Positions 1 to 9,397 of a DNA stretch of 64,000 nucleotides are shown one piece after another. The notes under the pieces are model-generated. The model ran no database searches. It saw only the letters and a program-made list of their open reading frames with translations, and was not told the DNA's origin. The position numbers were made by a program, and so were the translations under genes. This DNA is from Desulfovibrio sp. (GTDB lineage: Bacteria > Desulfobacterota > Desulfovibrionia > Desulfovibrionales > Desulfovibrionaceae): positions 62,001-126,000 of the forward strand of contig JALHJW010000006.1 in NCBI GenBank assembly GCA_022839785.1, given 5' to 3'. How positions within the stretch are numbered: the stretch's first letter is position 1; each line of letters starts with the position of its first letter.

Positions 1-1
1 G

Positions 2-370
2 GCGGGCGCGGCCGTGACCGTGGAGGGCAACCTCGTGGCGGACACCGGCGCGGCTGCCGCGGGAAACGGTTTCGAGCACGACGGCATCACCGCGGACAAC
101 GCCCCCGGGGCGCTCATCCGGGCCAACACCGTGCGCGGCGCGCACAACGGGCTGCGCATCGGCGGCGGCACGCCCGACGCCCGCGTCGTCGGCAACCGCC
201 TTGTCTCCAACCGGGGCCACGGGCTGCGCGTCATGCCCGGCGCGGCCACGGCGGAGCAGCAGGACAACTGCCTCTGGGACAACGCCGAGGGACCGGTCAA
301 GGGCAGCCCGCTCGGTCCCGGCGACGCGCCCTGGCCGCAGGCCTCCGCGCCCTGCGCCGCCGCTCCCTGA
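2..370 (+). CDS. Parallel beta-helix repeat protein, C-terminal part (5' end outside window)
   Basis: The reading frame is open to the left edge of the window, so only about the last 122 residues are present. They show repeats of about 22 residues with asparagines at ladder positions (EGNLVADTG, RANTVRGAHNGL, VGNRLVSNRGHGL, QDNCLWDN), the pattern of right-handed parallel beta-helix proteins of the pectate-lyase/NosD type. The tail is Ala/Pro-rich. The catalytic or binding part would lie upstream, so substrate and location cannot be stated. A short gap with no clear terminator separates it from the next gene. Confidence 0.6.
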   Translation, partial: AGAAVTVEGNLVADTGAAAAGNGFEHDGITADNAPGALIRANTVRGAHNGLRIGGGTPDARVVGNRLVSNRGHGLRVMPGAATAEQQDNCLWDNAEGPVKGSPLGPGDAPWPQASAPCAAAP

Positions 371-463
371 GCGCCCCCTCCGCCGCCGCGCGCATCCGTT
401 GCAGAGGCGGCGAAAGGAGGCTACCATCCGCCATGCCCTCCGGTTCCTGCACAGGAGGCGGCG

Positions 464-841
464 ATGTCTGACCTGACCGATCCCGGCAGCCTTGCAGCGG
501 GGGAGGTGCTCGACATCGGCCGCAGCCTCATCCGCCTCGACAACGACGTGGAGTTCCTCAAGGAACTCCTCTCCTTCTTTCTCGTGGACGGCCCGGCCCG
601 GCTCAGCCGTATGGAGCAGGGGCTGGCGGCGGGCGATCTGGCCGGGGCGGGCACGGCGGCGCACTCCCTCAAGGGCATGTGCGGCACCCTCAACGCCCCC
701 GCGCTCATGGAGATGTCCCTGCGCATGGAAGCGGCCTGCCTCAAGGGCGACGCGCAGGCCGCGCAGGCCTTGCTGCCGCTGCTGCGCCGCCACCTGGAGG
801 CGGTTCTGGAACGGATCGGGGAGTTTCTGGAAACGTCCTGA
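464..841 (+). CDS. Hpt (histidine phosphotransfer) domain protein
   Basis: A 125-residue protein that is essentially one Hpt domain. The four-helix phosphotransfer signature HSLKG is at residues 67-71, with His67 the expected phosphorylation site, and leucine-rich amphipathic helices lie on both sides. Such proteins pass phosphate between a hybrid histidine kinase and a response regulator in the cytoplasm. The start has a good ribosome-binding site (AGGAGG, 6 bases before ATG). No kinase or receiver gene is adjacent, so it is an orphan whose partners are encoded elsewhere. It converges with the PilZ gene downstream, 11 bp away. Confidence 0.8.
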   Translation: MSDLTDPGSLAAGEVLDIGRSLIRLDNDVEFLKELLSFFLVDGPARLSRMEQGLAAGDLAGAGTAAHSLKGMCGTLNAPALMEMSLRMEAACLKGDAQAAQALLPLLRRHLEAVLERIGEFLETS

Positions 842-852
842 GGCGGACGCGC

Positions 853-1224
853 TCAGGGCTCGGACGGCCAGTCCAGCCAGTCCGGCAGACCACCCGCGCT
901 CACGATCTCGGCCACGTCCTCGTCGGAGAGCCCCAGCGGCTCAAGGAAACGGATGCCCACCCGGCCGTCCCTGCTCCAGACGATCCCGGCCGGGACATCC
1001 TCGCCGAAGACCTCAAGGGCGTCGGGGAAGCGTTCACAGACCACTCGGACGCCCGCGACAAGCCGCTCCGCGCCCACGTCGTCCTCCAGGGAGACCTGCA
1101 TGCCCTCGGCACTGACGTTCTCGACCCTGCCGAGATAGACCGCGTCCGGGTCCCCTTCCAGACTGAAGACCACGAAGTCGATGTCAAGATCGACGCGCCT
1201 GCTCTTCCTGCGTTCGCAGTTCAT
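853..1224 (-). CDS. PilZ domain protein (probable c-di-GMP receptor)
   Basis: A 123-residue single-domain protein. It has the N-terminal arginine motif of PilZ domains (RRKSRR, residues 5-10) and the second motif N-x-S-x-x-G (Asn36, Ser38, Gly41), which together bind cyclic di-GMP. The rest has the beta-barrel-like alternation expected for the fold, ending in an acidic, Trp-containing tail. Its ATG overlaps the stop codon of the upstream TPR gene (ATGA), so the two are translationally coupled and probably work together. Target process (motility, adhesion, other) is not visible from the context. Confidence 0.8.
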   Translation of the reverse strand: MNCERRKSRRVDLDIDFVVFSLEGDPDAVYLGRVENVSAEGMQVSLEDDVGAERLVAGVRVVCERFPDALEVFGEDVPAGIVWSRDGRVGIRFLEPLGLSDEDVAEIVSAGGLPDWLDWPSEP

Positions 1225-2150
1225 GCCTCCCCCCCGGGAGCCGGAGACGGTTCCGCCGCGGCCGGGGCCGCTCCCTGGGCCTCATCCCCGCCTCCGCCTT
1301 CCGCCTCGGCGGCTTCGGCCCCGGCGGATTCGAGCTGCGAGGCCAGGACCTCGACCATGCGCGCCGCCTCCTCGTTGGCCGGGTCGAGCTTGAGCGCCAT
1401 GCGCGCGCAGTCCTGGGCCTTCTTGGGCTTGCCCCATTCGTAGTAGAGCTTGGCGAGGTTGATGTAGATGTTGGGGTGGTGGCCGAAGACGCCCAGGGCC
1501 TGTTTGAAGAGGCCCAGAGCCTGCTCGTATTCCTTGAGATTGCGGTGGGCGTTGATGGCCAGTTTGTAGGCCCGCATCTCCTTGGGGTTCTTGCGGATGG
1601 CGTCCAGGGCGTAGCCGATCACGCCCTTCCAGTCCTTGCTCTTGTAGTAGCGCTCGGCCATGTCCATGAGCATGCCCGAGTCGCCTCCGCTCTCGGCGAG
1701 CAGCTTCTTGGTGATGGCCGCGACCATCATCTGGTCGCCCTTGAGCAGGAAATCCTCAAGCTTGTCGAGCAGGGCCTGCTGCTTGCGCTTGGCCTCGGCC
1801 GCCTCGGGGTCCTCGCGCGGCGCTCCGGACTGCATGTCCGCGGAGATGCGCTTGAGCATCTCCAGCAACTGCATGTAGGAGGCTCGCTCGTTGCCGCGTT
1901 TGTAGCTGAGGGGTTCGGGCAGGTAGGGCTGCAACTCGGCAAAGGCGTTGAGCCCGTTCATGAGTTCGTCGAGGGAGTACTCGATCTCTATCTTGTCGGT
2001 GCCGAGGAGCTTCTTCTGGCAGACGATGTGGATCTTGATCGCGCCCAGCACCTCGGCCATGCAGCGCACAGCCTGATGTTTGTTGAGATAGACCTTGGCC
2101 TTGCCGATGCGGGTCTTGATCTCTTTGGCGGGATTGAGAAGCGTTGCCAT
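1221..2150 (-). CDS. TPR-repeat protein coupled to PilZ gene
   Basis: A 309-residue cytoplasmic protein with no signal peptide. Residues about 160-265 carry tandem tetratricopeptide-like helices (for example LAKLYYEWGKPKKAQDCARMALKLDP), and the last 40 residues are a low-complexity Ala/Glu/Pro tail. The start at MATLLNPAK is chosen over an in-frame extension to 2330 because the upstream part has atypical composition and runs into the liv operon's downstream region. The stop overlaps the PilZ start. TPR proteins scaffold complexes, so a TPR/PilZ pair could be a c-di-GMP-controlled assembly, but that is inference. Confidence 0.75.
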   Translation of the reverse strand: MATLLNPAKEIKTRIGKAKVYLNKHQAVRCMAEVLGAIKIHIVCQKKLLGTDKIEIEYSLDELMNGLNAFAELQPYLPEPLSYKRGNERASYMQLLEMLKRISADMQSGAPREDPEAAEAKRKQQALLDKLEDFLLKGDQMMVAAITKKLLAESGGDSGMLMDMAERYYKSKDWKGVIGYALDAIRKNPKEMRAYKLAINAHRNLKEYEQALGLFKQALGVFGHHPNIYINLAKLYYEWGKPKKAQDCARMALKLDPANEEAARMVEVLASQLESAGAEAAEAEGGGGDEAQGAAPAAAEPSPAPGGEA

Positions 2151-2179
2151 GCGCGTCCTTGAAAGCTCCCTGTGGCGGC

Positions 2180-2207
2180 AAAATAACAAGCCCGCACACT
2201 CTTGCAA
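2180..2207 (-). promoter_or_regulatory. Candidate promoter of the TPR-PilZ pair
   Basis: On the minus strand TTGCAA (2202-2207) is followed after 16 bases by TATTTT (2180-2185), about 30 bases before the TPR start. The match to sigma-70 boxes is partial. A run of eight T on the minus strand near 2245, just after livF, may mark the end of the liv transcript, but no strong hairpin precedes it. Confidence 0.3.
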
Positions 2208-2271
2208 AGGAAAATCACGCAAGTTCCCGCGCCACAAGCAAAAAAAATGGTCAATCAAGGCGGGGCGACGT

Positions 2272-2991
<720 letters not shown>

Positions 2992-4227
2992 CTACTCCGC
3001 CTCCTCGCCGCGCTTGCCCATGCGTTTCGCCGGGATCAGGCCCGCGGGGCGGATGAGCATCATCACGGTCATGGCCCCGCCGAAGGCCAGCATGCGGTAC
3101 AGTTCGAACCCGCGGAAGGCCTCGGGCAGGGCGATGAGCGCCAGCGCGCCGAGGATGATGCCGGGGATGGAGCCCATGCCGCCCAGCACGACCATGGCCA
3201 GGACCATGACCGACTCCATGAAGGAAAAGGACTCCGGCGAGACGAAGCGCATGCGGGCCGCGAAGAAGACGCCCGCCAGGCCGCCGAAGGCCGCGCCCGA
3301 GGCGTAGGCCAGCAGCTTGAGCAGGAAGGTGTTCACTCCCATGACCTCGGCCGCGGTCTCGTCCTCGCGGATGGCCTCCCAGGCCCGGCCGATGCGCGAG
3401 AAGTTGAGCCGGCGCACGGCGATGACCGTGAACACGGCCAGGACCAGAATGACGTAATACAGGTATTCGAGCTTGCGCATGTACAGATGCTCGAAGGAGA
3501 AGCCGTCGGCCAGCGAGGGAAGATAGATGCCCGGCGATTTGATGCCGAGCAGGCCGTTGGGCCCGTTGGTCAGGCTCATCCAGTTGTTGAGCAGGATGCG
3601 CACGATCTCGCCGAAGCCCAAGGTCACGATGGCCAGGTAGTCGCCGCGCATGCGCAGCGTGGGGTAGCCGATGATGCACCCGGCGACCGCGGCCAGACAG
3701 GCGGCGATGGGCAGGGAGAGCCAGAAGGAAAGGTCGTAGTGGATGGAGAGCAGCGCGTAGGTGTAGGCCCCCACGCCGTAGAAGGCGATGTAGCCGAGGT
3801 CCAGCAGGCCGCACAGCCCCACCACCACGTTGAGCCCCAGCCCCAGGCAGACGTAGACCAGCACGAGCACCGCCACGTCCTGGGCGTAGCGCTCGGTGTA
3901 CAGGGGAAAACTCAGGGCCAGGGCCGCCAGGGCGATCAGCCAGACCGGACGCGGCACCCCGGCGGCGACGCGCGCCATGCCGTCGCGCAGGCTCCCGGCC
4001 GGAGCGTCGAGAAAGCCGAGGGAGCCGCTTCGGCGCAGCCGCCAGACGACCATGCAGACCAGGGCCGCGGCCGCGATGCGGCCCCACACGGCGAAGGTTT
4101 CGGCGAAGGAGAGGACGCCGTCCGCGCCGATGCCCAGCAGCGGCCAGAGCAGGACGAAGAGCCAGCACAGGCCCAGGCCGAACATCAGCCAGGAACGGGC
4201 GGAGTCGGTCCTAGACACGGGTGTCAT
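2992..4227 (-). CDS. livM: Branched-chain amino-acid ABC transporter, permease LivM
   Basis: A 411-residue integral membrane protein with about ten hydrophobic segments and the LivM core sequences (GLGLNVVVGLCGLLDLGYIAFYG, GEIVRILLNNW, AWEAIREDE, GGMGSIPG). It has an extended N-terminal segment of about 80 residues with extra transmembrane helices, as in E. coli LivM. It forms the membrane channel with LivH. It overlaps the end of livH by 17 bp and is followed immediately by livF, so translation is coupled through the operon. Confidence 0.93.
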   Translation of the reverse strand: MTPVSRTDSARSWLMFGLGLCWLFVLLWPLLGIGADGVLSFAETFAVWGRIAAAALVCMVVWRLRRSGSLGFLDAPAGSLRDGMARVAAGVPRPVWLIALAALALSFPLYTERYAQDVAVLVLVYVCLGLGLNVVVGLCGLLDLGYIAFYGVGAYTYALLSIHYDLSFWLSLPIAACLAAVAGCIIGYPTLRMRGDYLAIVTLGFGEIVRILLNNWMSLTNGPNGLLGIKSPGIYLPSLADGFSFEHLYMRKLEYLYYVILVLAVFTVIAVRRLNFSRIGRAWEAIREDETAAEVMGVNTFLLKLLAYASGAAFGGLAGVFFAARMRFVSPESFSFMESVMVLAMVVLGGMGSIPGIILGALALIALPEAFRGFELYRMLAFGGAMTVMMLIRPAGLIPAKRMGKRGEEAE

Positions 4228-5128
4228 CGACGTTCTCCCCCATGATGCCCGTGGGCATGAAATAGAGCACCGCGATTAGGATGATGAAGGCGAAGACGTC
4301 CTTGTACTCGGTCCCGCCCTGGATGTAGGCCGCGGCCATGACTTCGACCATGCCGATGATCAGCCCGCCCACCATGGCCCCGGTGATGTTGCCGATGCCC
4401 CCCAGCACCGCGGCGGCGAAGGCCTTGATGCCGGGCACGAAGCCCATGTCGTAGCGCACCGAGCCGTAGTTGAAGCCCACCATGATGCCTGCGGCCGCGG
4501 CCAGCCCCGCGCCGATGGCGAAGGTCAGGGCGATGATCCGGCCGGAATTGATGCCCACCAGGGCGGACATGACCTTGTCCTGGGCCGTGGCGCGCATGGC
4601 CTTGCCCACGTTGGTGCGGAAGACCAGGGCGTTGAGGCCCACGAGCAGCACCGCAGTGGTCGAGAGGATCAGTATCTGCATGATCGAGATTTGCAGGCCG
4701 CCGAAGGTGACGAGGCCGGAAACCATTTCCGTGGGGTAGGCCTTGTCGTACACGCCCTGGGTGAGCATCAGCCCGTTCTGCAGGAAGATGGACATGCCCA
4801 GCGCCGAAAGCAGCACGGAGAGACGCGAGGAGTGCCGCAGGGGCTTGTAGGCCACCCGCTCCACGGCCATGGCCAGCATCGCGCAGTAGATCATGGTCAG
4901 GAGCAGGGCGAGACCCATGCACAGCCAGGGGTGGCTCTGGGTCATGCCCTGGGCCGCCATCCAGGCCAGCAGGATGACGCCCACGTATCCGCCCGCGGCG
5001 AAGAACTCGCCATGCGCGAAGTTGATGAGCTGGATGATGCCGTAGACCATGGTGTAGCCTAGGGCGATGAGGGCGTAGAGCCCGCCCAGGGTGAGGCCGT
5101 TGATGCACTGTTGCAGAAATATTTCCAT
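4211..5128 (-). CDS. livH: Branched-chain amino-acid ABC transporter, permease LivH
   Basis: A 305-residue permease with about eight transmembrane segments and the LivH hallmark near the N-terminus (GLTLGGLYALIALGYTMVYG, then INFAHGEF). Later it has GRIIALTFAIGAGLAAAAGIM and AAVLGGIGNITGAMVGG, as expected for the family. It is the partner of LivM in the channel. It lies downstream of livK across an 82-bp gap that holds a strong hairpin, so its expression is probably lower than that of the binding protein. Confidence 0.94.
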   Translation of the reverse strand: MEIFLQQCINGLTLGGLYALIALGYTMVYGIIQLINFAHGEFFAAGGYVGVILLAWMAAQGMTQSHPWLCMGLALLLTMIYCAMLAMAVERVAYKPLRHSSRLSVLLSALGMSIFLQNGLMLTQGVYDKAYPTEMVSGLVTFGGLQISIMQILILSTTAVLLVGLNALVFRTNVGKAMRATAQDKVMSALVGINSGRIIALTFAIGAGLAAAAGIMVGFNYGSVRYDMGFVPGIKAFAAAVLGGIGNITGAMVGGLIIGMVEVMAAAYIQGGTEYKDVFAFIILIAVLYFMPTGIMGENVDDTRV

Positions 5129-5172
5129 GCGCCTGTCCGTCTCTTGCCGGGTGCGCGAAGGCCGTCCGGCGT

Positions 5173-5200
5173 GAAAAGACGGGGGGGCCGAGGCCCCCCC
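5173..5200 (-). terminator. Intercistronic hairpin (partial terminator) after livK
   Basis: A perfect 9-bp inverted repeat (seven G plus CC, arms 5181-5189 and 5192-5200, 2-base loop) lies 10 bases after the livK stop on the minus strand and is followed by GTCTTTTC. This position and form fit a leaky intrinsic terminator or mRNA-stabilising hairpin that keeps the binding-protein message more abundant than livHMF. Confidence 0.6.
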
Positions 5201-5210
5201 GAGAGTGCGT

Positions 5211-6344
5211 CTAGTAGGTCTTGCCGGTGGCCGGGTCCCAGAAGTTGACGAACTGGCCGCCCTTGACCATGCGGATGATGTAGTTGGAGCCGGAGTCGCC
5301 GTTGGCCATGAACTTGATCTTCTTGGAGGCGCCCTGGATGTCCATCTTCATGATCTCGGCCTTGACCTTGGCCGGATCGGTGGACTTGGCCGCCTTGATG
5401 GCCGAGAGCAGCACGTAGGCAGAGTCGTAGGCGTAGCCCGAGTACGCGCCGGGCTTGCCGAAGGCTGCGTAGGCGGACGCGAACTTCTTGTAGGCCTCGG
5501 TGTTCTCGTCGATGAAGCCGAAGGTCAGGTAGGCGCCCTCGGCGGCCTCCTTGGCGATCTCCATGAGCTGCGGGTGGTACACCGCGTCCTGGCCGATGAC
5601 GGCCGCGGTGATGCCCATGCGGCGGGCCTGGATGAGCATCAGCGCGCCGGAGGCGGAGTTCTGCAGGCTCATGTACAGCGCGTCGGGGTTGGCGCTCTTG
5701 ATCTTGGTCAGGACCGCGGAGAAGTCCTTGTCGCCCTGGTTCACATGGTCGTGGGCGATGACCTTGATGCCCTTGGCGGCGGCCAGCTTCTCGACGTTGT
5801 CGGCCAGCCCCTGGGAGTAGGTGGTTTTGTCGTCCACCACGTAGAGCGTCTTGGCCTTGAGGTGGCCGGTCAGGAACGTCACGGCGGCGACGCTCTGGTC
5901 GTCGTCACGGCCGCAGACGCGGAACATGTATTTGAGGCCGCGCTCGGTGACCTTCTCATTGGTGGAGGCCGGGGTCAGCATGGGGATGTCTTCCTCGGCC
6001 AGGACCTCGGAAGCCGGAATGGTGGCGCTGGAGCAGTAGGCGCCCACGACGCCCGCGACCTTGGCGGAGACCAGCTTGTTGGCGGCGGCCACGGCCTGTT
6101 TCGGATCGCAGGCGCTGTCCTCGGCCATCAGCTCGATGCCGTCGAAGCCGGGGATGCCCCCCTCCTTCTCGATCGCCGCGATGGCGGCGCGCACGCCGTT
6201 GGCGATGTCGTTGCCGTCGGCCGCGTAGGGGCCGGTCAGGGGGGAGAGGCTGCCGATCTTGAGCTTCGCGCCCAAGGCCGGGCCGGTGGCGGCGAGGCAG
6301 AGCGCCAGCGCCAGCATGAGCACACGCCACATGTTCCTGTTCAT
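5211..6344 (-). CDS. livK: Branched-chain amino-acid ABC transporter, periplasmic binding protein
   Basis: A 377-residue periplasmic binding protein with a clear signal peptide (positive MNRNMWR, hydrophobic core, cleavage near residue 26 after PALGA). The mature part begins with KLKIGSLSPLTGPYAADG, the standard opening of Leu/Ile/Val-binding proteins of the type I periplasmic-binding fold, and contains GVVGAYCSSATIPASEVLAEEDIP in the hinge-proximal ligand region. It delivers ligand to LivHM. It is encoded between livG and livH, an unusual but coherent order. The exact ligand (Leu/Ile/Val or another amino acid) cannot be fixed by reading. Confidence 0.92.
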   Translation of the reverse strand: MNRNMWRVLMLALALCLAATGPALGAKLKIGSLSPLTGPYAADGNDIANGVRAAIAAIEKEGGIPGFDGIELMAEDSACDPKQAVAAANKLVSAKVAGVVGAYCSSATIPASEVLAEEDIPMLTPASTNEKVTERGLKYMFRVCGRDDDQSVAAVTFLTGHLKAKTLYVVDDKTTYSQGLADNVEKLAAAKGIKVIAHDHVNQGDKDFSAVLTKIKSANPDALYMSLQNSASGALMLIQARRMGITAAVIGQDAVYHPQLMEIAKEAAEGAYLTFGFIDENTEAYKKFASAYAAFGKPGAYSGYAYDSAYVLLSAIKAAKSTDPAKVKAEIMKMDIQGASKKIKFMANGDSGSNYIIRMVKGGQFVNFWDPATGKTY

Positions 6345-6366
6345 TCCTTAACCCTCCACGCTTAAG

Positions 6367-7122
<756 letters not shown>

Positions 7123-7173
7123 AGTGGCGCGATGTTTACAATGAAACGAGACGCAAAATCAAGGTCGGGAGAT

Positions 7174-7187
7174 TGACACAATTGTCA
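7174..7187. promoter_or_regulatory. Operator-like inverted repeat upstream of livG
   Basis: TGACA (7174-7178) and TGTCA (7183-7187) flank CAAT, about 50 bp upstream of the livG start in the only sizeable gap before the operon. It could be a regulator site controlling liv transcription. No regulator gene is nearby and the arms are short, so support is weak. Confidence 0.25.
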
Positions 7188-7304
7188 GAAAATGGCGCTT
7201 CTTGACCGACGATTCACGGCAATGCCGAACTTTTTCCGCATGATCGTCGCACAAGCAGGGAAATTGCGCGGCGGCAAAGAACAAGATTCTCGACCGGAAG
7301 GCTG

Positions 7305-7336
7305 AAAAAAACCCCGGCCGGCAGGGCCGGCCGGGG
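7305..7336 (-). terminator. Intrinsic terminator of the qmoABCD transcript
   Basis: On the minus strand an 11-bp perfect stem (CCCCGGCCGGC, arms 7326-7336 and 7312-7322, 3-base loop) is followed by seven T (7311-7305). It lies 36 bases after the stop of the qmoD-like gene and separates the sulfate-reduction cluster from livG. Confidence 0.9.
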
Positions 7337-7372
7337 TTGGAATCCGGGTTCAGGCAGACGGCGTCTGACCGC

Positions 7373-8071
7373 CTACCACTTGCTGTCGCCGAAGGGGTCG
7401 GAGCCGAAGCCGAAGTCGGGGGCGGGCTCGCCGCCGGTCTCGGGCGCGCCCGCGCCGGGGGTCTCGCCCGCGGCGGCGCCGCCCGCGCCGCCCGCCGGAG
7501 CGGCCTTGAGGATGGAGATGATGCCGGACTTGACCTTGTCGATCTCGCCCGCCAGATCGCCAATCTGCTTGTTCAGCTCGGCCACCTTGGCCTCGGCGGC
7601 GACCAGGACCTTCTCGCCCTCGCCCTTGCCCGAAGCCTCAAGGGCCTCGTACTTGCCCTTGAAGTCGGCCATGGCCTTGCTGGTCTCGGCCAGCTTGCCC
7701 TCGGACTCGGCCAGCTTCTTCTCCAGGTCGGCGATGGCCGCCTTCTGGTCGGCGATGGTCTTGCGGTACTCGCCCAGCTTGGCGAAGATGCCGCCGACCT
7801 CGGCCTTCACGGCCTCGGGCAGCTCGACAACGGAGACGTTGTCGCCCAGGGCGCCCACCTGTCCGCCGGCCATCTTGGCCAGCTCGGGGTGCTGCTCGTA
7901 GATCCAGGCCTTGCCCAGGGCCGCGGCAAACATCTCGCCCTCGGCGTCGATGGCCGTGCCGGTCATGAAGCCGAGCAGGTCGGTGATGTTCTGCTTCTGG
8001 GCGTCCTTGCCCACGCCCTTGAGGTAGGCAGCGAAGGTGCTCATCGGGAACGTCTTGCGCGCTTCAGCCAT
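7373..8071 (-). CDS. qmoD: QmoD-like conserved SRB protein (promoter-distal gene of the qmo operon)
   Basis: A 232-residue soluble protein: a conserved N-terminal part (about residues 1-90, with TFPMSTFAAYLKGVGKDAQ and ALGKAWIYEQHPELAKMAGGQ), a long charged coiled-coil segment (about 95-175) and a Gly/Ala/Pro-rich tail ending DPFGDSKW. It corresponds in position and type to the hypothetical protein that follows qmoC in Desulfovibrio vulgaris (DVU0851, also called QmoD), which is restricted to sulfate reducers. Its molecular role is unknown; a link to Qmo/Apr function is inferred from position. The start is set by a strong GGGAGG site 8 bases upstream. Confidence 0.75.
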   Translation of the reverse strand: MAEARKTFPMSTFAAYLKGVGKDAQKQNITDLLGFMTGTAIDAEGEMFAAALGKAWIYEQHPELAKMAGGQVGALGDNVSVVELPEAVKAEVGGIFAKLGEYRKTIADQKAAIADLEKKLAESEGKLAETSKAMADFKGKYEALEASGKGEGEKVLVAAEAKVAELNKQIGDLAGEIDKVKSGIISILKAAPAGGAGGAAAGETPGAGAPETGGEPAPDFGFGSDPFGDSKW

Positions 8072-8098
8072 GATCGAATCCTCCCTTGTCGTCATCAA

Positions 8099-9379
8099 TT
8101 AGAGGACAAAAGTCTTTTCCTCTTTGGTTTGCATGGGGATGCGGCCGATGTGACGCGCGTACGTCAGGGCCGCGGTCCTATATACCAAATGCCCGAGCTT
8201 GGACCAGGGCAGGTAGGCGAAGAGCATCCACACCGAGACGAGGTGGACGTAGTACATGGGGTAGGCCAGCAGGGGCACGTTGGCCAGGCGGAGCAGCATG
8301 GAGAAGATGCCCGAGAGGCCCACGGTCCAGATCAGACCCACGAGATACCAGTCGTACCAGGACGAACCGTGCTTCTTGGCGTTCTGGTTCAGGCGGCGGG
8401 TGGTCAGCTTGGCGATGCCGTAGACGAACAGGACCGCGCCCACGATGGCCAGGAGCTTGATCGGGTTCCAGAGGTTCAGCGGCGTGTGGCCGAAGAAGTC
8501 CAGGATGCCGAGGCTCGCTCCGGTGAGCCAGCGCAGGATGTTGCCGCCCCAGTGCGCGCCCGCGATGACGCCGGTGACGATCATCAGGGCCACGAAGGAG
8601 TACATCAGGGTCAGGTGCCCCGTGAACTTCTGCTGGTCGCCCTCGGTCTCCTCGCCGCACTGCTTCCACTTGGAGTGCGAGGCGATCTCGCACAGCACGG
8701 TCTCCTTGAGGGCCACGAGGATGGACGGGTTGGGCGCGCCCGCGATGGCGAAGGTCTTGGGCACGTCGAAGGAGGCGATGAGCCGCTTCACGCCCTTGTA
8801 GAAGGTGTAGACCATGAACAGGAAGGTCGCGGTGAAGATGGGGTCGATGGTGAAGTCGCCGGGGAAGAGCCCGCCGAAGACCACCTTGCCGCCCTCCTTG
8901 ACCACTTCCCAGCTGTGCCCGTCCGCGCCCAGGGCGAAGAGCGGGAAGTACGTGCCCAAAAAGCCCGCGCGGATGATCCAGATGATCAGCCAGATGACCG
9001 CCGGGATGGCGATGAGCAGGGGCAGGTACTTGGCGGAACTCATCCACTCGCCCACGACGGCGGGCTCGGCCACCTTGCGGTAGGCCATGTTGCGCAGCGC
9101 GGCCAGCAGGTCGCCGGGCTTGGCGCCGCGCGGGCACAGATCCGAGCAGGTGCCGCAGTTGTGGCACAACCAGATGTCGATGTCATTGACCAGCTTGTCT
9201 TTCAGTCCCCACTGCGCCCAGATCATCTCCTTGCGGGGATAGGGATTCTCGGCCGGGGAGATGGGGCAGGCGACCGAGCACGTGGCGCACTGGTAGCAGC
9301 GCTTGAGCGTGTCCCCTCCCACTTCCTGCAGATCCTTGACGAACTGCAGGTCGGGTTGGATGCGAACCGGGTTCGACAT
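8099..9379 (-). CDS. qmoC: Quinone-interacting membrane-bound oxidoreductase, subunit QmoC
   Basis: A 426-residue fusion of an HdrC-like ferredoxin domain with an HdrE/NarI-like cytochrome b domain. Two 4Fe-4S motifs are visible near the N-terminus (CYQCATCSVACP and CHNCGTCSDLCP), followed from about residue 110 by about six transmembrane helices with histidines suited to b-heme ligation (IASHSKWKQC, GHLTLMYSF, GAHWGG, YYVHLVSVWMLF). It takes electrons from menaquinol in the membrane and passes them to QmoAB, for AprBA. It lies 18 bp after qmoB and 27 bp before the qmoD-like gene. Confidence 0.95.
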   Translation of the reverse strand: MSNPVRIQPDLQFVKDLQEVGGDTLKRCYQCATCSVACPISPAENPYPRKEMIWAQWGLKDKLVNDIDIWLCHNCGTCSDLCPRGAKPGDLLAALRNMAYRKVAEPAVVGEWMSSAKYLPLLIAIPAVIWLIIWIIRAGFLGTYFPLFALGADGHSWEVVKEGGKVVFGGLFPGDFTIDPIFTATFLFMVYTFYKGVKRLIASFDVPKTFAIAGAPNPSILVALKETVLCEIASHSKWKQCGEETEGDQQKFTGHLTLMYSFVALMIVTGVIAGAHWGGNILRWLTGASLGILDFFGHTPLNLWNPIKLLAIVGAVLFVYGIAKLTTRRLNQNAKKHGSSWYDWYLVGLIWTVGLSGIFSMLLRLANVPLLAYPMYYVHLVSVWMLFAYLPWSKLGHLVYRTAALTYARHIGRIPMQTKEEKTFVL

Positions 9380-9397
9380 GTATGCGTCCTCCCTTTC

